In this document: positions 43,661 to 54,219 of the stretch, piece by piece | Numbering within the stretch: the stretch's first letter is position 1 | Layout: the number at the start of each line of letters is the position of its first letter | Origin: an uncultured Bacteroides sp. | GTDB lineage: Bacteria > Bacteroidota > Bacteroidia > Bacteroidales > Bacteroidaceae | DNA: 64,000 nucleotides | NCBI RefSeq assembly: GCF_963677945.1 | Contig: NZ_OY782578.1 | Span: 1,302,001 to 1,366,000 of the forward strand | Direction: 5' to 3' | Made by a program: the position numbers and the translations under genes | The notes under the pieces: generated by a model | Database searches by the model: none | What the model saw: only the letters and a program-made list of their open reading frames with translations | Told to the model about the DNA's origin: nothing

Positions 43661-46600
43661 ATGAAAGTTAATCATTCGTTTCGAAAATCGGATTTATTTC
43701 GAACCTTATTGATTCTTTTGTTTATAATAATTCCATTTCAGTGGGGTATGGCTCAGATAACATTATCAACTAACCGTACAAATTTAGGAACTGTTATTAA
43801 ACAAATTCAATCTCAGTCAAAATGCCAATTTTTCTATAATGATAAATTAGCATCTGTAACAATTGAACCTTTGAAAATTAAAGATGCAACTTTGGAGCAA
43901 ACTTTGGAATTAATTCTAAAAGGGAAAGGTATTATATACAAGATAGAGGATAATATTGTTTATCTGTCAGAGAATAAACAATTTAAACCTAATCAGGAGA
44001 AGGTTTCTAAAAAACATAAAATAACAGGTAAAGTTATTGACAATAACGGAGACCCCCTGATAGGTGTTAATGTAATAGAAAAAGGATCAACCAATGGTAT
44101 TATTACTGATATAGATGGTAATTACAATGTAACGACAGAGGGTGCAGAGCCAATACTTAAGTTCTCATTTATTGGTTATCAAACAGCTGAGATACATGCA
44201 AAAGGGCAAAGTACCATTAATGTCACCTTAAAAGAAAATGCTAAGATGATTGACGAGGTCGTTGTCACAGCTTTAGGTATTAAACGATCACAAAAGGCAT
44301 TAAGCTATAATGTACAGGAAATAAAAAGTGAAGAACTGACAACGGTGAAAGATGCTAACTTTATTAACTCACTTTCAGGAAAAGTTGCTGGTGTGACCAT
44401 TAATGCCAGTTCTTCAGGAATAGGAGGTGCAAGTAAAGTTGTAATGCGTGGTGCTAAAAGTATTGAACAATCTAGTAACGCTCTTTATGTTATTGATGGA
44501 GTGCCTATGTTTAATTTGAATTCGGCAGAAGGAGGACAAGAATTTGACTCTAAAGGAACTACTGAAGCTATTGCTGATATAAACCCTGAAGATATTGAGT
44601 CTATGACGGTCTTAACTGGTGCCGCAGCAGCTGCTTTATATGGAAGTAATGCTGCTAATGGAGCAATTGTAATCAATACAAAAAAGGGAAAGGCTGGAAG
44701 TACAACTTTAACAGTGTCACAGAATACAGATTTCTTAAATCCATTTCACTTACCTCAATTTCAAAATCGTTATGGCACCGGGAGTTTGAATTCTAGTGTA
44801 ACAGTATTGGATAAGAGCTGGGGAAATAGATTAAATGACGCTAATTATATGGGATATTCTCCCTCAAAAGATTATTTTAAAACAGGGGTAATTACAACCG
44901 AAAACGTAGCAGTTTCTACCGGCTCAGAAAAGAACCAGACTTATATTTCGAGCAGTGCAGTTAATTCACAAGGAATAATTCCTAATAACGATTATGATCG
45001 TTATAACTTTACTTTTCGTAATACGACCTCATTTCTGAAAGATAGAATGACATTAGATGTTGGTGCCAGTTATATAATACAGAAAGATCGTAATATGACC
45101 AATCAAGGTACATACTCAAATCCTTTGGTTACTGCATACTTATTTCCACGAGGTGATGACTGGAATGATATAAGAATGTTTGAACGCTATGATACACAAA
45201 GAAAAATTTATGTTCAATATTGGCCTCAGGAAATCAATGAATTTACCGGGCAAAATCCTTATTGGATCAATTACAGAAATTTGCGTGAAAATAATAAAGA
45301 ACGTTATATGCTAAATGCAAATTTAAGCTATAAAATACTTGATTGGTTAAATGTTGCAGGGCGTATTCGTATTGATAATTCTTTTAATACATACACCGAG
45401 AAATTGTATGCATCTTCAAACACTACATTGACAGAAGGTTCTCAAAATGGACTTTATGGAATTGGAACAACTAAAGATAAACAGACATACGGGGATCTTA
45501 TGCTTAACTTGAATAAAAACTTCGGAGAATCAATGTCATTACAAGCTAATATCGGTGGTTTAATTTCCGATATGCAAGAAGATGCATTGCAAAACAGAGG
45601 TCCATTGAGAGAGGATTTGTTTTCTAATATGTTTAATGTTTACCAGCTTGATAATACTAAAACAAAGCGTTCGCAATCAGGCTATCATGATCAGACAAAA
45701 TCACTTTTTACAAGTGTTGAATTAGGTTATAAAAGTGCATACTACCTGACATTAACGGGACGTAATGACTGGCCTTCTCAACTGGCTGGTCCTAATTCTG
45801 TAAAAAAATCATTTTTTTATCCTTCAGTAGGAACCTCGTTTATTTTATCTCAAATATTTAACATGCCAAAATGGATTTCATTAATGAAGGTGAGAGCTTC
45901 TTTTGCATCTGTAGGACTTCCATTTCCTCGGTTTTTAGCAAATCCAGCTTATGAATGGGATAATTCATTGCAGGATTGGAAAAATAAAAGTAATTATCCT
46001 TTGTATAATCTGAAACCTGAAAAGACTGATTCCTGGGAAGTTGGGTTTACCACTCATTTTTCTAACCATTTTAATTTTGATTTAAGTTTCTATAATACAA
46101 GAACTTACAATCAGACGTTTAATCCACAAATATCAGTTTCTTCAAAATATGACAAACTTTATATTCAAACCGGTAGCGTAAGAAATATAGGTACTGAGCT
46201 AGCCTTAGGATATAAGAATAATTGGGGAAAGTTTGGTTGGTCAACCAATTATACTTTTAGCACCAATAAAAACAAAATTATTGAATTGGTTAAAAACTAT
46301 GTACATCCGGAAACTGGTGCTATTATAAATAAGAATCGTCTGGATGTGGGCGGATTATCACAAGCACACTTTATCCTTAAAGAAGGAGGAACATTAGGTG
46401 ACCTCTACTCTTTATCTGATTTAAAACGTGATAGTAATGGGTATATATATATCGATGCAAATGGGGAGGTAACAACAAATAATCAAGTGGGCGATATAAA
46501 ACTAGGAAGCGTATTTCCAAAATGCAATATGGCCTGGAGAAATGAATTTAGTTACAAAAACTTCACTTTAGGATTTATGATATCTGCCCGGATTGGTGGT

Positions 46601-47011
46601 ATTGTTTATTCTGCTACTCAGGCAGCTCTCGATTTGTATGGAGTATCTGAAACATCTGCTTTAGCCAGAGATAAGGGATATGTATTGGTGAATGGAAGTG
46701 ATATGGTCAATCCAGAAAAATGGTATAGTGCTATTGGTGCCAAAAATGGTATTCCTCAATTTTATACTTATAGTGCTTCGAATGTTCGCTTACAGGAAGC
46801 AAATGTTAGTTATACTATTCCTAAAAGGAGTTTGAAAAATATAGCAGACATAACATTATCATTAGTAGCACGTAATTTGTGGATGATTTATTGCAAAGCA
46901 CCATTTGATCCTGAAACAACTGCTACGACTGGTAACTACTACCAAGGGATTGATAATTTTATGATGCCTAATATGCGTAATATAGGTTTTAATGTTCGTC
47001 TGAAATTCTAA
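43661..47011 (+). CDS. SusC-like transporter with STN signalling domain
   Basis: 1116 aa. Signal peptide to about residue 32 (WGMAQ); STN domain about 34-104 (CQFFYNDKLASVTIEPLKIK, GIIYKIEDNIVYL); carboxypeptidase-like domain 121-195 (ITGKVIDNNGDPLIGVNV); TonB box EVVVTALGI; plug with TVLTGAAAAALYGSNAANGA; barrel ending in VRLKF. The STN domain is the part that contacts a FecR-type anti-sigma factor, and a sigma/FecR pair lies at the end of this locus, so import of the substrate should activate transcription. First gene of a six-gene operon. Confidence 0.95.
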   Translation: MKVNHSFRKSDLFRTLLILLFIIIPFQWGMAQITLSTNRTNLGTVIKQIQSQSKCQFFYNDKLASVTIEPLKIKDATLEQTLELILKGKGIIYKIEDNIVYLSENKQFKPNQEKVSKKHKITGKVIDNNGDPLIGVNVIEKGSTNGIITDIDGNYNVTTEGAEPILKFSFIGYQTAEIHAKGQSTINVTLKENAKMIDEVVVTALGIKRSQKALSYNVQEIKSEELTTVKDANFINSLSGKVAGVTINASSSGIGGASKVVMRGAKSIEQSSNALYVIDGVPMFNLNSAEGGQEFDSKGTTEAIADINPEDIESMTVLTGAAAAALYGSNAANGAIVINTKKGKAGSTTLTVSQNTDFLNPFHLPQFQNRYGTGSLNSSVTVLDKSWGNRLNDANYMGYSPSKDYFKTGVITTENVAVSTGSEKNQTYISSSAVNSQGIIPNNDYDRYNFTFRNTTSFLKDRMTLDVGASYIIQKDRNMTNQGTYSNPLVTAYLFPRGDDWNDIRMFERYDTQRKIYVQYWPQEINEFTGQNPYWINYRNLRENNKERYMLNANLSYKILDWLNVAGRIRIDNSFNTYTEKLYASSNTTLTEGSQNGLYGIGTTKDKQTYGDLMLNLNKNFGESMSLQANIGGLISDMQEDALQNRGPLREDLFSNMFNVYQLDNTKTKRSQSGYHDQTKSLFTSVELGYKSAYYLTLTGRNDWPSQLAGPNSVKKSFFYPSVGTSFILSQIFNMPKWISLMKVRASFASVGLPFPRFLANPAYEWDNSLQDWKNKSNYPLYNLKPEKTDSWEVGFTTHFSNHFNFDLSFYNTRTYNQTFNPQISVSSKYDKLYIQTGSVRNIGTELALGYKNNWGKFGWSTNYTFSTNKNKIIELVKNYVHPETGAIINKNRLDVGGLSQAHFILKEGGTLGDLYSLSDLKRDSNGYIYIDANGEVTTNNQVGDIKLGSVFPKCNMAWRNEFSYKNFTLGFMISARIGGIVYSATQAALDLYGVSETSALARDKGYVLVNGSDMVNPEKWYSAIGAKNGIPQFYTYSASNVRLQEANVSYTIPKRSLKNIADITLSLVARNLWMIYCKAPFDPETTATTGNYYQGIDNFMMPNMRNIGFNVRLKF

Positions 47012-47022
47012 TAATACAAAAT

Positions 47023-48615
47023 ATGAAACTAAATATATCTATATTAAAATTAATGTTTCTCAGTCTCACAGCATCTTTGGTGGGAGCTTGTACTGATAAA
47101 TATGGGGATTTCAATACTAATCCATATGAAGCTACATACGATGAAATGCAACGTGATGGATATCTTATGAGGGCATCATTAACTGGTATGGAAGGTTGGG
47201 TAATTCCTTTAGATGTAAATACAAACCAATTTATAGAATGCTTGTTGGGAGGTTCATATGGAGGCTACTTTGCTGATTCGAATAGTGGATTTAATGGAAA
47301 AAACTTTGCACAATATAGCCCTGAAAATCACTGGTTGCGTGTTGCTTTCAATGACGTTATACCTGCTATTTTTATAAGAGAGAGTGAGTTGGCTAATGCA
47401 ACTAAAGATCCTGTTCCTTTAGCTGTTGGAAAAGTTATTAAAGTTGCAGCTTTGTCACGTGTAACAGATATTTACGGTCCTATACCTTATTCTCAGGTTG
47501 GACAAGATGGTAAATTAACAGCTCCATACGATTCCCAAAAAGATATTTATATTAAGATGATATCTGAATTGGATGAAGCTATAGGGACTTTAACAGAAAA
47601 TCAAACAAACGACTTTAATGAAAATGCAGATCGTGTATATAAAGGGAAAGTAATTAAATGGATAAAATTAGCAAATTCTCTGAAATTGCGTTTAGCTATG
47701 CGCATTGTTAATGTATTGCCTGATGTGGCACAAAAGAAAGCAGAAGAAGCAGCTAATCATTCTGTAGGAACAATGTCTTCGAACGATGATAATGCGTACA
47801 TGACAGTTCCTGTTACAAATCCATTTCGTGTAATCATGTATGAGTATAATAATGGAGATTCGAGAATTTCTGCAGATATTACATCATATATGAATGGATA
47901 TAAAGATCCTCGCAGAGAGAAGTATTTCACTACTTCAACATTTGATAATACAACAAATGGATATATTGGGCTCCGTTCTGGAATTCAAATTCCAGGTGGT
48001 ACTACTGTGAAACAATATACAAACATAAATGTAAAAACGAATGATAAGGTGTTGTGGATGAATGCAGCTGAAATAGCTTTCTTAAAAGCTGAAGGAGCAT
48101 TAAGAGGATGGAACATGGGAACACCGTCAGTTTCAGCTTCTACGCCTCAGGAAGGATTTTATAATCAAGGAATTGATCTTTCATTTGAACAATGGGGAGC
48201 CAGCAATGCTAAAGCTTATGTTAGTGATGCGACTAGTATGCCAAATGTTCATAAGGATCCTGTTAATACTTTGTTCTCTTACGATAAAAATACAAGTACA
48301 ATAACTATTAAATGGAATGAATCTGAAGGATTTGAAAAAAGTCTGGAACGCATCATTACTCAGAAATGGATTGCGAATTTTCCACTAGGAATAGAATCCT
48401 GGTCTGAATACAGACGAACTGGATATCCTAAATTTATGGAAGCTCAAGTCAATAATAGTGGAGGAACAGTAGATAATACTCGTATGGCTCGCAGATTAGC
48501 ATATCCACAGGAGGAATATACAGAGAACAGTGAATACTTGCAAAAAGCTATCACTGACTACCTGAAAGGTCCTGATAATATGGGTACGGATGTTTGGTGG
48601 GCTAAAAAGAACTAA
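47023..48615 (+). CDS. SusD-like lipoprotein (SusD/RagB second subfamily)
   Basis: 530 aa. Lipoprotein signal ends VGAC (Cys23). The sequence after it, DKYGDFNTNPYEATYDEM, and VTDIYGPIPYSQVGQDGKL, AEIAFLKAEGALRGWNMG, with the end RMARRLAYPQEEYTENSEYL, are typical of the SusD-like_2 group rather than classical SusD. It is the surface binding partner of the preceding SusC, 11 nt upstream. This subtype is common beside GH18-containing N-glycan loci. Confidence 0.92.
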   Translation: MKLNISILKLMFLSLTASLVGACTDKYGDFNTNPYEATYDEMQRDGYLMRASLTGMEGWVIPLDVNTNQFIECLLGGSYGGYFADSNSGFNGKNFAQYSPENHWLRVAFNDVIPAIFIRESELANATKDPVPLAVGKVIKVAALSRVTDIYGPIPYSQVGQDGKLTAPYDSQKDIYIKMISELDEAIGTLTENQTNDFNENADRVYKGKVIKWIKLANSLKLRLAMRIVNVLPDVAQKKAEEAANHSVGTMSSNDDNAYMTVPVTNPFRVIMYEYNNGDSRISADITSYMNGYKDPRREKYFTTSTFDNTTNGYIGLRSGIQIPGGTTVKQYTNINVKTNDKVLWMNAAEIAFLKAEGALRGWNMGTPSVSASTPQEGFYNQGIDLSFEQWGASNAKAYVSDATSMPNVHKDPVNTLFSYDKNTSTITIKWNESEGFEKSLERIITQKWIANFPLGIESWSEYRRTGYPKFMEAQVNNSGGTVDNTRMARRLAYPQEEYTENSEYLQKAITDYLKGPDNMGTDVWWAKKN

Positions 48616-48631
48616 CAAATTAAAATAGATT

Positions 48632-49657
48632 ATGAAAAAAATAAAGAATAAATTAGTGTTGGCAGTATCTTGTTTTGTTTTAGCATTGCTTTACTCTTGT
48701 AGTAATTGGACAGATCTGGAAAACATTGAAGTTAAGACTCCCAATATTACTAATCAGAATCCTGAATTGTATGCTAAGTATTTGCAAAATCTGGTTGCAT
48801 ACAAAAATGATCCTGATCATAAAATAGTATATGCATGGTTTGATAATAGTGAGAAGAAACCTTTTAATCGCGCTCAACATATAACAGAACTTCCTGATAG
48901 TATTGATTTTATTGCTTTGATGTATCCAGATAGTTTGGCCGATTTCGAAAAAGAAGAGATTCAGAAAGTACGTAAGGAAAAAAACACCAAAGTTATCTAC
49001 TCTATAAACTATGAATCTATTAAACAGGTCTTCGAAGATAGAGTAATAAAACAAACGCCGGATTCTGATTTCATTTCTTTTATGGTAGATACTCTTCAAC
49101 ATGCACTGAATATAGCTGATGAGTACCAATATGATGGGATTTCTATTGCATATAAAGGTAAAAGTGTACAATATATGACAGATGCAGAGAAGAGGTTGTA
49201 TATAGCCAATGAAAAAGTATTTATCGGAATGATATCTACATGGTACTCGAGACATCAGGAAAAAATTCTGGTATTTGAAGGAAAACCAGAAAATATGGTG
49301 GATAAAAGTATTTTGGAAAAGTGTAAAAACATCTTATTGCCTGTAAATGCTGTTACTAATGAATCATTATTTAATTATACTCTGGAAATGTCTATGGCTG
49401 ATGGAGTACCAGTTGATCGGTTTGGAATTATTGCAACAACAACCTCTTTAGATACATCAGACAAGAAAACAGGATATTTAGCTGATGGAAAAACGCTGTT
49501 ACTGCCAGCTTCTGCTGAATGGGTAATTTCTGCTCATAGTAGTTTTAAAATTTCCGGTTTTGGAATTTATAATACAAATAATGATTATTACAATCCTGGA
49601 ATGGTATATAAGTATACAAGAAATGCAATTTCAACTATTAATCCATCTATAAAATAG
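48632..49657 (+). CDS. Catalytically dead GH18-like surface lipoprotein
   Basis: 341 aa, lipoprotein signal ending YSC (Cys23). The body follows a GH18 barrel (KIVYAWFDNSEKKP, DSIDFIALMYPDS), but where active GH18 enzymes have DxxDxDxE this protein has DGISIAYK (168-175): both the acid-base Glu and the assisting Asp are replaced. It is therefore probably a surface glycan-binding protein. Inactive GH18-like binders of this kind occur in Bacteroides loci for host N-glycans. It lies between the SusD gene and the LamG protein. Confidence 0.85.
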   Translation: MKKIKNKLVLAVSCFVLALLYSCSNWTDLENIEVKTPNITNQNPELYAKYLQNLVAYKNDPDHKIVYAWFDNSEKKPFNRAQHITELPDSIDFIALMYPDSLADFEKEEIQKVRKEKNTKVIYSINYESIKQVFEDRVIKQTPDSDFISFMVDTLQHALNIADEYQYDGISIAYKGKSVQYMTDAEKRLYIANEKVFIGMISTWYSRHQEKILVFEGKPENMVDKSILEKCKNILLPVNAVTNESLFNYTLEMSMADGVPVDRFGIIATTTSLDTSDKKTGYLADGKTLLLPASAEWVISAHSSFKISGFGIYNTNNDYYNPGMVYKYTRNAISTINPSIK

Positions 49658-49663
49658 TACAAT

Positions 49664-50812
49664 ATGAAACATTATAGATTATATTTTATATTATTATGTA
49701 TAACAGCAATATTTTCTTCTTGTGATGATAATATTGAATGTTTTGAGAATAAAGTATATATTAATAGTGCCAAGGTAGGTACTATCTTAGTAAGTACTAA
49801 CTCTACAGAAGATAGAACAATTGAAGCAGCAATTGCTAAACCGGCAAGTCAGGAAATTAAAATAACTTATAAAGCTGATATATCATTAGTGGATACTTAT
49901 AATAAATCATATAATGCAAAAGCTATGGCTCTGCCTTCTGATTATTATGAAATACTTCAACCTACAGCAACAATAGCTGCTGGTAGCGTATATTCTACTT
50001 CTGTTAAGGTTCATTTTAAAGACATTAGCAAATTAAACCGGGACACAATTTATGTATTACCTGTAACAATGGATAATGCTAATATCTCAATGCTTGAGAG
50101 TGCCCGTACTACTTATTTTGTGTTAAAGGGGTCAGCTTTAATTAATGTTGTAGCTGACATGGAGAAAAATTATTTGCACATAGATAACTGGGTAAAACCT
50201 GAAGTTGTAACAAATATGACTGCTTTAACAATGGAAACGTTAATTCGTGCCCGAAATTTCGATCGGTTAATTAATACTGTTATGGGGATTGAAGGTTACT
50301 TCTTAATTCGTCTCGGTGATGCTGGATTCCCATCAAATCAGATACAATTAGCCACATCAGGTGGTAATTTACCTGGCTCAGATTCTAATAAAGGGCTTCC
50401 AACAAACCAATGGGTGCATATTGCATTAACTTATGATAGTTCAACAGGAGCTATAAAAATATATGTGAACGGAAAGCTACAATCAGAAGGAACTAAATCT
50501 TTAGGCAAAATTACTCTTGCAAAGAATGGCACAGATGGTTTCTATATTGGACGTTCTTATGAAGATGGACGTTACCTGGCTGGAGAATTTTCAGAATGCA
50601 GAATATGGAATAAAGCATTATCTGAAGAAGAAATAAATTCTCAATATCACTTTTATCAGGTAGATCCTGCATCTGAAGGATTAGTTGCATATTGGAAATG
50701 TAATGAAGGACAAGGGTTAGTTGTTAAAGACCAGACAGGCAATGGAAATGATTTAACAGCAAAAAATATAATAACCTGGACATCGGTAAATTTACCTGCG
50801 ACTAAAAAATAA
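49664..50812 (+). CDS. DUF1735/LamG surface lipoprotein
   Basis: 382 aa, lipoprotein signal ending SSC (Cys20). Residues about 30-165 resemble DUF1735 (beta-rich, YINSAKVGTILVSTNS, LPSDYYEILQPTATIAAGS). Residues about 190-360 are a concanavalin-like LamG domain (TMETLIRARNFDRLINTVMG, TNQWVHIALTYDSSTGAIKI, FSECRIWNKALSEEEINS). It probably binds glycan on the cell surface; no catalytic residues are recognised. The gene starts 6 nt after the previous one ends. Confidence 0.88.
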   Translation: MKHYRLYFILLCITAIFSSCDDNIECFENKVYINSAKVGTILVSTNSTEDRTIEAAIAKPASQEIKITYKADISLVDTYNKSYNAKAMALPSDYYEILQPTATIAAGSVYSTSVKVHFKDISKLNRDTIYVLPVTMDNANISMLESARTTYFVLKGSALINVVADMEKNYLHIDNWVKPEVVTNMTALTMETLIRARNFDRLINTVMGIEGYFLIRLGDAGFPSNQIQLATSGGNLPGSDSNKGLPTNQWVHIALTYDSSTGAIKIYVNGKLQSEGTKSLGKITLAKNGTDGFYIGRSYEDGRYLAGEFSECRIWNKALSEEEINSQYHFYQVDPASEGLVAYWKCNEGQGLVVKDQTGNGNDLTAKNIITWTSVNLPATKK

Positions 50813-50841
50813 TTCAACAATGAACTTATAATTGTGAAACA

Positions 50842-52248
50842 ATGAAAATTAATAAATATATTATATCTTCGGTATTTACCGCTATACTAATTATAATAAG
50901 CAGTATATTAGTCTCCTGCGATGATACCATCGAAGTTGGAACTGTGGATGAAACAAATTATGAGACTACCACAGATTTAATGGGATTTTTAACTGATATT
51001 GATGGTAAAAGAGCTATTGATAATATAGAATTCAGAAGTAGCGGAAGCAGTGATTTCTTTTTTAATGCTTCAAAAAAAACTACAGAGAATTGTATTATCT
51101 CATTAAGCTATGACAAGAGTGTGCTTGATGATTATAATAATAAAAACGATAGCCAGTATGAAGCTTTCCCTGTAAGTAATGTGAATATTGGTGACAATGG
51201 TTTAGACTCAATGCAAATCGGAGAGACTCGCTCGAATGGAATTAAGATATCTTATACATCATCATCCGAAATAAAAGCGAACCAATCATATGTAATTCCT
51301 ATTAAGTTAAAAGTGATTTCTGGTAATTTAAAACTGAATGAAAATGAGTTGTCCTATCTGATTTTTGTAAAAGACATGACTGGTATTCCTGATTGTAATA
51401 AGTCGACAGGTATTAAAATTATAAGTTGTATGGAGGTAAATGATACCAATCCATTAAACAACTTGTGTTTTACATTAAAAAGTAATGGGAAACCACTGAT
51501 TGATATGGTAATTCTTTTTTCTGCAAATATTAATTATAACGAAGAAACAGGACGTGTATATGTTTACAATAATGAGAATATACAAGCGTTGCTAAATAAT
51601 CGTGAACACTATCTTAAACCTCTTCAGGATAGAGGAGTAAAGATTATTCTGGGTATTTTAGGAAATCACGACAGGTCGGGGGTTGCAAACTTAAGTAATA
51701 GCTCGGCTAAATTATTTGCACAGGAATTGAAAGCTATTTGTAATTCTTATCATTTGGATGGAGTCTTTTTTGATGATGAGTACTCATCTTATATGACTCC
51801 CGTTCCTCCGGGGTTTGTTTCTCCTTCAAGTACAGCTGCAGCTCGTTTATTTTATGAATGTAAACAAGCAATGCCTGATAAGTTGACTTGCTCTTACGTT
51901 TACAGCCGAACATCATCATTGCCATCAATAGACGGTATGCAATCTGGTTCTTTTGTAGATTATGGAATACATGATTATGGGAGAGGTACAGATTTGAGTA
52001 GTAATTATCCTGGTATGTCAAAATCTCATATGGCACTTTATTCGCAAGAATTTAGCCTGGGACGTTATACAAGTGATTCAAATCTTCAGACTTTACGTAC
52101 AAATGGCTATGGAGCTCATATGATATTTGCTATGGATCCAAATCGCTCGAACTTGAGCAGGCAAATGACAGCTATGCAAAGTATAGCTAAAGTTTTATTT
52201 GATGATGAATTGGTTTATGATGGTAAACCCTATTCTAAAGATTGGTAA
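50842..52248 (+). CDS. GH18 endo-beta-N-acetylglucosaminidase-like enzyme
   Basis: 468 aa, lipoprotein signal ending VSC (Cys26). A DUF1735-like domain (about 40-170) precedes a GH18 barrel (about 185-460). The active-site strand reads LDGVFFDDEYSSY, with Asp306, Asp311 and Glu313; the DDE end matches the EndoH/EndoF type (D-x-E), in which the first inner Asp of the chitinase motif is not kept. It should cut the chitobiose core of N-glycans at the cell surface. High-mannose glycans are a plausible substrate by analogy with similarly ordered Bacteroides loci; the exact specificity is inference. Confidence 0.9.
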   Translation: MKINKYIISSVFTAILIIISSILVSCDDTIEVGTVDETNYETTTDLMGFLTDIDGKRAIDNIEFRSSGSSDFFFNASKKTTENCIISLSYDKSVLDDYNNKNDSQYEAFPVSNVNIGDNGLDSMQIGETRSNGIKISYTSSSEIKANQSYVIPIKLKVISGNLKLNENELSYLIFVKDMTGIPDCNKSTGIKIISCMEVNDTNPLNNLCFTLKSNGKPLIDMVILFSANINYNEETGRVYVYNNENIQALLNNREHYLKPLQDRGVKIILGILGNHDRSGVANLSNSSAKLFAQELKAICNSYHLDGVFFDDEYSSYMTPVPPGFVSPSSTAAARLFYECKQAMPDKLTCSYVYSRTSSLPSIDGMQSGSFVDYGIHDYGRGTDLSSNYPGMSKSHMALYSQEFSLGRYTSDSNLQTLRTNGYGAHMIFAMDPNRSNLSRQMTAMQSIAKVLFDDELVYDGKPYSKDW

Positions 52249-52268
52249 TTAATAAATAAAAAATTATT

Positions 52269-53234
52269 ATGAATATAAAATATAAACTGATATTATTTGC
52301 AATTGCAATATCGTCTATTAGTTTTATTTCGTGTAAAGATGACAAAGAAGATATTATTCCTGTTGAAATTCCGGAATTAGAGTTAGGGAAATCAACAATT
52401 GAGATATCTGTTGATAGTACTGCAATAGTAAATATAACTCAAGGGGCAGGTGAGTACCAAGTATTTTCTCTGAATTCAGATATTGCTAAAGCTGAATTAT
52501 CTGATAATAAAATATATATTAAAGGAGTGACTAATGGCACAACTTCTATCCTGGTTTCTGATAAAAACAATGAATTCAGGCAAATAAAAATAGTGTCACA
52601 TTATAATGCAATAAAGTTGGCTAATAATTCTGTGAATATTAGTATGAAATTAGGGAATGATGCTCAGATATCTCTGAGAATATTAGGAGGAAATGGTTCC
52701 TATATTGCAAAAAGTGACACTAATATTGTGGATACTTCAATCTCTGGTGATAGTATTATACAAATCGTAGCCCATAAAAAAGGAGTTGCCAACATAAAAG
52801 TATCTGATTCATATGGACTTTCTACAAATGTTACAGTCAATGTAGAAACTACAACTATTCCTTATTCTGAAGATGAACTGAATTCTATAAAATCTGATGC
52901 TACCTCAAGATTCTCTTTTTATGGATATTCTATACCTTCTAGTACTAGTTCATCCTTTAAATTAGTAAATACAGTTGAAAATGGAAAGAATCTGTATGGT
53001 TGGACTTATTATTCTTCTTATTATTATATGAAATTTTATTTTTCAGGTGATAATAATTTAGGGATCAAAAGTGATGCTACATTTAGCTATAAATACAGTG
53101 TAAGTTTTACTGATGAACCTCTTAATTTGGAGATTATAAAGAATGATGGTACTAAAATATGGGCTACATTCTCTTTTGTGAAGAATGAGAAGTTATATTA
53201 TGGATATTTTTGTACAAATAAAAATAGTCAGTAA
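52269..53234 (+). CDS. Surface lipoprotein with Ig-like repeats
   Basis: 321 aa, lipoprotein signal ending ISC (Cys22). Two bacterial Ig-like (BIG2-type) repeats follow, about 40-110 (EISVDSTAIVNITQGAGEY, TNGTTSILVSDK) and 115-190 (SMKLGNDAQISLRILGGNGS, HKKGVANIKVSDSYG). The C-terminal 120 residues are not recognised. Position as last gene before a terminator, 20 nt after the GH18, suggests another surface glycan-binding protein of this locus. Confidence 0.75.
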   Translation: MNIKYKLILFAIAISSISFISCKDDKEDIIPVEIPELELGKSTIEISVDSTAIVNITQGAGEYQVFSLNSDIAKAELSDNKIYIKGVTNGTTSILVSDKNNEFRQIKIVSHYNAIKLANNSVNISMKLGNDAQISLRILGGNGSYIAKSDTNIVDTSISGDSIIQIVAHKKGVANIKVSDSYGLSTNVTVNVETTTIPYSEDELNSIKSDATSRFSFYGYSIPSSTSSSFKLVNTVENGKNLYGWTYYSSYYYMKFYFSGDNNLGIKSDATFSYKYSVSFTDEPLNLEIIKNDGTKIWATFSFVKNEKLYYGYFCTNKNSQ

Positions 53235-53292
53235 TACCAAAGTGTACTCTTGTAGATAGAGTAGATATTAATTTGTTTAGTTTCATAAGAAT

Positions 53293-53328
53293 GTGGAGAC
53301 TTACTTTGATTAAGCCTCCACTTTTTAT
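53293..53328 (+). terminator. Rho-independent terminator of the GH18 operon
   Basis: GTGGAGACTTA (53293-53303) pairs with TAAGCCTCCAC (53311-53321) with one A-C mismatch, followed by TTTTTATT. It separates the surface genes from the sigma/FecR genes. Confidence 0.85.
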
Positions 53329-53406
53329 TATAAATAAAATTATGTAGCCCCGGTAATATTGTTATTTTCAGAATAACTTTTAAGACGAAAAAATAAAATA
53401 GTTTTT

Positions 53407-53414
53407 TATCTTTG
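53407..53414 (+). promoter_or_regulatory. -7 box upstream of the ECF sigma gene
   Basis: TATCTTTG is a full TAnnTTTG match, 189 nt before the ATG. The rest of 53329-53603 is A/T-rich with no gene seen. Confidence 0.45.
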
Positions 53415-53603
53415 CTTTAAGAAATTGCAATCATATATAGGTAATAATTATTTTGCTTTATGCATTACTTACGTTATACTATTCCCACTTATATTCTCTA
53501 AACTGAAATTCTAAAGAATTTTTAAAAATAGAAAATACTATAAGTGTTTTTTGAAGTATGATTGTTTCTACTATGTATTGTTATATAACTTTAATCGAAA
53601 TAT

Positions 53604-54173
53604 ATGAAAAACAACATGAACGTTGATCATGTTTATATAGCATTTGATGGGGTATTTCAAAAGTATTACCCTAAATTACTTTTTTATGCTACCCGGTTTT
53701 TAAGTATTGACGAAGCTGAAGATGTTGTACAAGATACTTTTCTAGAACTTTGGAAGCATAAGGAATCTATAGAGATGGATGGCGAAGTTCAGGCGTATCT
53801 TTATCGTTTAGTTTATAACAAAGCAATTAATGTACTAAAACATAAGAAAGTAGAAAACGATTATAGTGCTGAGGCTGAAGAGGTTTATAAACGTAAAATA
53901 GCTTTTTATGAACCTGACTATAATGATACTATGAAGAGAATAGAAAATATGGAACTTCGCAAGGAAATTTATGGAATGATTGACCAACTTCCTGAAAAAA
54001 GTAAAGAAGTATTTAAGCTTAGCTATCTGCATGGATTGAAGAATAGGGAAATAGCTGATATTCTTAATATTTCTTTAAGAACAGTTGAAGCTCATATGTA
54101 CAAGTCTTTAAAGTTTTTAAGAAGTAATTTAAGTCATTTGTTTTTTTTGATTTTATTAAGTTTAATAGATTAA
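53604..54173 (+). CDS. ECF-type RNA polymerase sigma factor
   Basis: 189 aa. Sigma region 2 is seen at about 25-85 (YYPKLLFYATRFLSIDEAED, VVQDTFLELWKH) and region 4 at about 127-173 (LPEKSKEVFKLSYLHGLKNR, EIADILNISLRTVEAHMYKS). This is the ECF type expanded in Bacteroides that pairs with FecR anti-sigma factors. The partner follows 46 nt downstream, and the STN-type SusC of the same locus should supply the signal. A hydrophobic C-terminal tail (FFLILLSLID) is slightly unusual. Confidence 0.93.
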   Translation: MKNNMNVDHVYIAFDGVFQKYYPKLLFYATRFLSIDEAEDVVQDTFLELWKHKESIEMDGEVQAYLYRLVYNKAINVLKHKKVENDYSAEAEEVYKRKIAFYEPDYNDTMKRIENMELRKEIYGMIDQLPEKSKEVFKLSYLHGLKNREIADILNISLRTVEAHMYKSLKFLRSNLSHLFFLILLSLID

Positions 54174-54219
54174 GTGTTTCCTGGTTTGTGGTTGTTTTAT
54201 ATCTAAAATAGATTATATC